Shown here: positions 27,539-31,104 of the stretch, one piece after another
Numbering within the stretch: position 1 is the stretch's first letter
Layout: each line of letters begins with the position of its first letter
Source: a virus
IMG/VR virus record: IMGVR_UViG_3300036770_001505
Span: 1-31,104 of that record
DNA length: 31,104 nucleotides
Reading direction: 5' to 3' (one strand)
Notes under the pieces: generated by a model
Told to the model about the DNA's origin: nothing
Seen by the model: the letters and a program-made list of their open reading frames with translations, nothing else
Database searches by the model: none
Position numbers and translations under genes: made by a program

Positions 27539-27875
27539 TCTCAAATGGTGGTTTGTTAGTGCGTTTGAATCTCTTTGGCTTGTCTTCGGAAGTTGCAAGT
27601 ACATTGGTTGGCTCTTCTGCTTCGATAATCTCTTCTCTAATCTGTTTAGCCTCTAATAAAGACACTCGCTTGTCCTCAATGATTTGGCTTGTTGACTTTG
27701 GCTGTGGAGCAAGGATACCGCCCTTTGAGTTAGTAACTGGTTTGAATCTATTACCATTGTTGTTATTCAATATCCTTTGGATTTGTTGAAGTAAACTTTT
27801 AGCTTGGTAGTTAGTTGGGTACTTTGCCAAAATAGGTAAAATCTCTGCAATCTGTTTTAAATCTTCGTTTGTCAT
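27531..27875 (-). CDS. Hypothetical 114-aa protein, first gene of the tail operon
   Basis: A helical N-terminus (MTNEDLKQIAEILPILAKYPTNYQAKSLLQQIQRI) is followed by an Asn-rich loop, and then a charged, likely disordered C-terminal half ending RFKRTNKPPFEND. No family is recognised. It begins about 20 bases after a predicted transcription start (promoter 27903-27932) and overlaps the chaperone-like gene by 8 bases. It could be a small tail-assembly factor. Confidence 0.6.
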   Translation of the reverse strand: MTNEDLKQIAEILPILAKYPTNYQAKSLLQQIQRILNNNNGNRFKPVTNSKGGILAPQPKSTSQIIEDKRVSLLEAKQIREEIIEAEEPTNVLATSEDKPKRFKRTNKPPFEND

Positions 27876-27902
27876 AATTCAAAATTTGTAAAGTAAATTG
27901 TT

Positions 27903-27932
27903 CAAAATATGTAAAATGAAATGCTATTTCAA
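27903..27932 (-). promoter_or_regulatory. Candidate tail-operon promoter
   Basis: On the minus strand TTG (27930-27932) is followed after 20 bases by TATTTTG (27903-27909), a near match to the Bacteroidota -33/-7 pattern (one base short of TAnnTTTG). It lies in the largest gap of the right half (27876-27993), between the terminase and tail blocks. Confidence 0.5.
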
Positions 27933-27962
27933 TTGTACGTTTTTGCATATAAAATGCTATTT
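27918..27962. repeat. Two operator-like repeats around the tail promoter
   Basis: AAATGCTATTT occurs twice in direct orientation, at 27919-27929 and 27952-27962 (33 bases apart). The first copy is a symmetric GAAAT-GCT-ATTTC inside the promoter spacer. The second lies upstream of the -33 element. The arrangement suits a dimeric regulator controlling late genes. Confidence 0.5.
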
Positions 27963-27993
27963 ATAAGTAATATTTATATGTAGTTAAATATAG

Positions 27994-29181
27994 TTATCCA
28001 AATGCTAATAAACCCTTACCTTTATTTGCTGCTAACATACCCAAAGCCCAGTAACGTGTAGCATCCCAAGTATGGTTAAAAGCATCAATAGGCTGGTTTG
28101 TTCTATTTCCACTTCGCTCTTCTTTCCACTTATAAGCCTTTGCCTCTTTAATAAAGTTTATAGAATCCTTAGTTATGTTAATCGTTCCGTATTGCTTAAG
28201 TAAACTAATTGAATAACTTATTGAATCTGGTCCTTTGTCCGCTGGTCTTATATTCCAACCGTATAATTTTAATTCCTGAATACTTTTTGGGTCAGCACTA
28301 TCAGCAAATATAATACTATTTTTTGATATATTGTTACTTCTCAACAAGTTGTTAATGTCTGAGTTCGTTAAGCCCTTTTGATAAATAACTTCCCTTGTAT
28401 ATATTTGCCCATCAGATATTCCACAATGAATTAAAGTAGTAGGGTCATTGGTAAAACCAAAGTCTAAACCAAAAGCCTCCTTATTCAGATATTGTGGCAT
28501 TGAATCGACTATTTTGTAATCAAATACTAAGCCTTCTATTTTCCCAGTTTGCCCTAAACCGTAAACGCGCCATAGTTGAGGGTCTTGAAATTGTAAACGC
28601 TCAATACTTTCAGTTATGCTTTCAGATATAAAAGGATTGTGTTTATAGTTTGATATAAAGTAAGCAACGTTTGGAAGTTTCAAAACTTTTTCGTGAACCC
28701 AAAATTCAGCATTTGGATTGTAGTCTATGTAAGTTCTATAAGATGTTCTTAAATCTAATTCAGCATAGATACTATAATCAATACCGTTCGCCTCGTTTAC
28801 AAATAGAACATTACGCTTACCGTTCTTTGCATCCTGACTACTTTCATAACTTGTAAATTCTATTATCGAACCGTTTTTAAAATGGTATATCTTGTCTGAG
28901 CCGTTCCAACGGTCTATCATTGATTGAATAGCTATTGATGTACTTACAATATTTGAAGCATCTCTTATTGCACCTCTCTTTAAGTTTGGTATATCCTGAC
29001 CGACTACCGTAATTACAAAACGTGAGTTTTCTATTGCTAACTTGAATAGAACTTGTAATATAGAATAAGTCTTTGAACTGGATGAGCCACCCTGATTAAC
29101 GCAAATTATTTTCTTATTACTATCTACATTCGCGTATCTTTCAGGTTCGGCATTCCATAAAAAAACTGGTGTTGTTTGCAT
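27994..29181 (-). CDS. terL: Terminase large subunit (packaging ATPase/nuclease)
   Basis: A 395-aa packaging motor. The ATPase part shows a Walker A-like QGGSSSSKT (30-38), Walker B VLFVNEAN (125-132), and the coupling motif YIDYNPNAEFWVH (151-163). The nuclease part has FGLDFGFTNDPTTL (238-250, Asp240), IIFADSADPKSI (290-301, Asp294) and PIDAFNHTWDATRYW (364-378, Asp366), the acidic metal-binding set of the RNase H-like terminase nuclease. The length is somewhat short but complete for the PBSX-like type. It overlaps the small subunit gene by one base and is followed by the tail promoter region. Confidence 0.92.
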   Translation of the reverse strand: MQTTPVFLWNAEPERYANVDSNKKIICVNQGGSSSSKTYSILQVLFKLAIENSRFVITVVGQDIPNLKRGAIRDASNIVSTSIAIQSMIDRWNGSDKIYHFKNGSIIEFTSYESSQDAKNGKRNVLFVNEANGIDYSIYAELDLRTSYRTYIDYNPNAEFWVHEKVLKLPNVAYFISNYKHNPFISESITESIERLQFQDPQLWRVYGLGQTGKIEGLVFDYKIVDSMPQYLNKEAFGLDFGFTNDPTTLIHCGISDGQIYTREVIYQKGLTNSDINNLLRSNNISKNSIIFADSADPKSIQELKLYGWNIRPADKGPDSISYSISLLKQYGTINITKDSINFIKEAKAYKWKEERSGNRTNQPIDAFNHTWDATRYWALGMLAANKGKGLLAFG

Positions 29182-29507
29182 TATTCAGGTTGAAAAGGTT
29201 TATTTTCCTTTGCCTCTATTACATCAATTTTAAATTCTATTTTCTCGCCTTCCGCTCCAGTTATCTCGGTCTTTTGTGTTGCTTTACCATAGTAGTAATC
29301 CAAAAGCATTTGTGATGCCTTTAAATCGCCTTTAACAGCCTTAGAAAGTAATACTTTAAATATAGCATCAACTCCAGTAATACCGTTTTTCTCCTCACCC
29401 AAAGTTTTCTCAATAAGTTCTTTGATTGGTGGAAGTTTTTTAGGTCTGCCATTAGGGTTTCCAGTTTGACCTTTTTTATATGGTTTTAAATTTTCAGGAT
29501 TTGGCAT
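29181..29507 (-). CDS. Terminase small subunit (DUF5681 type)
   Basis: A 108-aa protein with the conserved N-terminal motif LKPYKKGQTGNPNGRPKK (7-24), the GNPxGRPKG block of the DUF5681 group. This group is seen beside large terminases and presumed to bind the packaging site. The following LPPIKELIEKTLGEEKNG and LLSKAVKGDLKASQMLLDYYYGK form helices typical of this family. It ends in a charged tail. The direct one-base overlap with the large terminase gene confirms the role. Confidence 0.85.
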   Translation of the reverse strand: MPNPENLKPYKKGQTGNPNGRPKKLPPIKELIEKTLGEEKNGITGVDAIFKVLLSKAVKGDLKASQMLLDYYYGKATQKTEITGAEGEKIEFKIDVIEAKENKPFQPE

Positions 29508-29509
29508 AA

Positions 29510-29914
29510 TTATTCATAAATATATTTTCCTACCCATTGAATACCTATTTTAGTTTTATACTCAAAATTAATAGGCATCTTTGGTTGTTGTATGGATTGA
29601 ATAAATCTTGCCTTTAACCATCCATCAACATAAATTGCATTATAATAGGTTTCAGGATAAATTTTATCAGCCAACTTCTCAACCTCATCTTCAAGTGTTG
29701 GTAATAAACCCACACCATCCAATATTGGTGAGTTATTGAGTGGCAAATGTGCAATGATTTTTTTATTATCATCCCATTTATTAGGTGTTACAATATAGTT
29801 AGAAGTATATATACATAATTCTTCATCATTGTCATAAAAATAATCACCTACTTTAATCTCTGAATCATCTACAACAAGTAGATAGTTTTCTGTACGAATT
29901 ATTTTGTGTTTCAT
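29510..29914 (-). CDS. Conserved Bacteroidota phage protein, unknown function
   Basis: A 134-aa protein: MKHKIIRTENYLLVVDDSEIKVGDYFYDNDEELCIYTS, then KKIIAHLPLNNSPILDGVGLLPTLEDEVEKLADKIYPE and a C-terminal ARFIQSIQQPKMPINFEYKTKIG. The KKIIAHLPLNNSPILDGV-LLP block is a known recurrent motif in small phage and prophage proteins of Bacteroidota, found near packaging or replication genes. It has no known role. The first 40 residues look like a small beta domain. Confidence 0.75.
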   Translation of the reverse strand: MKHKIIRTENYLLVVDDSEIKVGDYFYDNDEELCIYTSNYIVTPNKWDDNKKIIAHLPLNNSPILDGVGLLPTLEDEVEKLADKIYPETYYNAIYVDGWLKARFIQSIQQPKMPINFEYKTKIGIQWVGKYIYE

Positions 29915-29935
29915 ATTATGTATATCTCTGTTTTT

Positions 29936-30145
29936 TCACTGTTTAGAATTATAAACTTCATTATAATATATCTCAGCTAATTCTTTATCATCATTTATAT
30001 ATTCACTAAAACAAGTAGCATCCATTATCTGTTGCTTCTCCATTTCTAATGCTTGGTTAAAAAGCCCTATAAATTGCATCTTTTGTTCGTGAGTAAAATG
30101 AATAGATAATGCCTCTTGTAAAAATAATACTGCTGTCTGTTTCAT
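29936..30145 (-). CDS. Small MKQTA-type phage protein, paralogue of the gene at 2040
   Basis: A 69-aa helical protein: MKQTAVLFLQEALSIHF, then FNQALEMEKQQIMDATCF, then ELAEIYYNEVYNSKQ. The block ALEMEKQQIxDA ... AExYYNExY is very common in Bacteroidota phages and prophages with no assigned function. The related gene at 2040-2258 has the same start and ending plan. Its start codon overlaps the stop of the small gene upstream (TAATG), so they are coupled. Confidence 0.8.
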   Translation of the reverse strand: MKQTAVLFLQEALSIHFTHEQKMQFIGLFNQALEMEKQQIMDATCFSEYINDDKELAEIYYNEVYNSKQ

Positions 30146-30324
30146 TATTTCTTTTTTTCTTTCTTTGCTTGGTACTCTTCTTGTCTCGTTTGCTCAAATG
30201 ATAGTGTACATACAGCATATCTCTGACCAGCTATTTTGTATTCGTTTGTCATTACATCATCCGCCATACAACGGTTAATAAATTCGAGTTTACGTTCGTT
30301 CTTTTTAGGCTTAGGAATAGGCAT
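30145..30324 (-). CDS. Small conserved phage protein with KKNExxxEFINRCM motif
   Basis: A 59-aa protein from the ATG at 30322-30324 to TAA at 30145: MPIPKPKKNERKLEFINRCM, then ADDVMTNEYKIAGQRYAVCT and a Lys/Glu-rich end. This is the small domain also seen at the start of phage prohead proteases and as a separate protein beside phage head genes (pattern PxPxxxExxxxFIxRCMxDxxMxxE-xxQRxAVC). The two conserved Cys (19 and 39) may bind metal. It ends in TAATG overlap with the next gene and starts one base after the DUF3127 gene. Confidence 0.78.
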   Translation of the reverse strand: MPIPKPKKNERKLEFINRCMADDVMTNEYKIAGQRYAVCTLSFEQTRQEEYQAKKEKKK

Positions 30325-30325
30325 A

Positions 30326-30652
30326 TTAAAAAGGTAAATTATCGTTATTAGAATTATTGTCGGTCACTTGGTTTGATTGTTGCTTCTTGTTATAGTCAGT
30401 ATTGATATTATAGGCTACTAAGTTAGTATATACTTTTCCATTATACTGTCTGCCCTTTACATTAAATACAACTTCAATTTCTTCGTTTAGGTTCACATAC
30501 TTTAACTTTTGGATATGGTCGCCAAATATGTCAAATTTAGCATAGTTCTCCCATTGGGTTGTACTGTCTTTGATTACAAATTCTTGTTTTGTAGTCTTAC
30601 CTACATTTTGAATCTCACTTTTTTCGATTAGTTGTCCTTTAAATTTGTACAT
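30326..30652 (-). CDS. DUF3127 single-strand DNA-binding-like protein
   Basis: A 108-aa OB-fold type protein of the DUF3127 family of Bacteroidota: MYKFKGQLIEKSEIQNVGKTTKQEFVIKDS, then YAKFDIFGDHIQKLKYVNLNEEIEVVFNVKGRQYNGKVYTNLVAYNI. An Asn/Gln-rich linker leads to the final NDNLPF. That end is very like the acidic hydrophobic tip of bacterial SSB (DDLPF), which recruits partner proteins. It probably coats single-stranded DNA or tunes replication. ERF and RuvC-like genes in the same genome suggest a recombination set. Confidence 0.82.
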   Translation of the reverse strand: MYKFKGQLIEKSEIQNVGKTTKQEFVIKDSTTQWENYAKFDIFGDHIQKLKYVNLNEEIEVVFNVKGRQYNGKVYTNLVAYNINTDYNKKQQSNQVTDNNSNNDNLPF

Positions 30653-30672
30653 TGCTTTGTTTGTTTAATTGT

Positions 30673-31104
30673 TTAAAATGGTGTTTCGTTATCTATCTTT
30701 TGTCCGCACGTCGGACAAGTTACATTAGTTACTTTTGTATTGTCTTTTTGTTCTATTTCGCTTTCTGTTTCACTCTCAAAGTCGGTATAGTCATAACCCC
30801 AATCAACTAAATCAGCCACATCCCACTCATTCGCCAAAGCATCCACATCATCACTACCAAAACTTATATTATCCTTTATTATGATAGCCTTTATTTGTTT
30901 AATAGTGTACGTATCTGGAATAACTTTACATGGTAGTTGTTCGATGTTCAATTCCTTTGACGCCCTATATCTCATGTTACCACAAAGAACGATATATTTT
31001 TCACCTTGTTTGTAAACTATCAGTTCTCGCGCTCCCAAAAACTCTGGATTGTCTTGAATAGACTTAACCAGCTTCTCGAATCTTTCATTACGAATAAAAC
31101 GTGG
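30673..31104 (-). CDS. ParB-like nuclease-domain protein, N-terminus cut by window edge
   Basis: The frame is open from the right edge, giving 143 visible residues. They begin PRFIRNERFEKLVKSIQDNP, and continue with LGARELIVYKQGEKYIVLCGNMRYRASKELNIEQLPCKVIP and IIIKDNISFGSDDVDALANEWDVADLVDWGYD. This is the phage ParB/Srx-type domain (NPRxI ... GNMRxRAxxEL ... IIIKDNxxFGxxDxDxLANEWD). A zinc knuckle-like CPTCGQK lies near the end. In phages this domain often precedes a DNA methylase or acts with packaging genes; which is the case cannot be told. The true start lies outside the window. Confidence 0.85.
   Translation of the reverse strand, partial: PRFIRNERFEKLVKSIQDNPEFLGARELIVYKQGEKYIVLCGNMRYRASKELNIEQLPCKVIPDTYTIKQIKAIIIKDNISFGSDDVDALANEWDVADLVDWGYDYTDFESETESEIEQKDNTKVTNVTCPTCGQKIDNETPF

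Noticed and set aside
26771-27604. Longer reading of the chaperone-like gene from 27604
   Set aside because: The extra 22 residues overlap the upstream gene by 74 bases, while the ATG at 27538 gives a conserved-looking start with an 8-base overlap.
1-31104. CRISPR arrays, tRNA genes, insertion sequences, integrase or attachment sites
   Set aside because: No regularly spaced repeats, cloverleaf, transposase or recombinase motifs were seen on either strand by reading.

Overview
The window is a contiguous piece of a double-stranded DNA tailed phage (or prophage) of a Bacteroidota host, probably a long-tailed siphovirus. The DNA is AT-rich, every credible gene reads leftward (minus strand), genes overlap or nearly touch, and clear Shine-Dalgarno sites are rare while AT-rich leaders are common. 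The best promoters fit the Bacteroidota pattern TTTG-N19/20-TAnnTTTG. A 964-aa tape measure protein implies a long tail. No integrase, tRNA or host gene is visible. Both ends cut genes: a ParB-like gene at the right edge and an amidase at the left edge.

Layout in the direction of transcription (right to left). 31104-27994 is the packaging region: ParB-like protein, DUF3127 single-strand-binding-like protein, small conserved phage proteins, small and large terminase. 27932-17375 is the tail region, behind a candidate promoter with operator-like repeats: a 0-frame/-1-frame gene pair that looks like a frameshifted tail assembly chaperone, a tail completion-like protein, a gp10-like protein, three large tail proteins including the tape measure, then five small conserved genes and a terminator (about 17330). 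17265-9253 is the head and host-recognition region: protease fused to a coiled-coil scaffold-like tail, an Ig-like protein, major capsid protein, tube-like protein, portal, connector, two fibre-like proteins sharing a duplicated N-terminal domain, and a holin, closed by a strong terminator at 9198-9229. 9188-2936 is the early/replication region: ERF annealing protein, small regulators, a triple-HTH protein, an HNH-AP2 endonuclease behind a structured RNA, a DnaD-like replication protein and its partner, an exported GH73 glucosaminidase, and a RuvC-like nuclease. 2936-630 is an accessory region whose main gene is a Mom-like DNA-modification protein, closed by a terminator. Left of that, a separate promoter drives the N-acetylmuramoyl-L-alanine amidase.

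The parts combine simply: terminase, portal, protease and capsid build and fill heads; the chaperone, tape measure and tail proteins build the tail; holin plus two wall hydrolases lyse the cell; ERF, RuvC-like and DnaD-like proteins replicate and recombine DNA; the Mom-like protein may protect it from restriction. The points most worth following up are the predicted -1 frameshift at 26862-26870, the pseudoknotted RNA before the HNH gene (6341-6440), the identical promoter modules at 2887-2936 and 9139-9188, and the Mom-like protein with a fused zinc ribbon. Function calls rest on recognised motifs without database searches.
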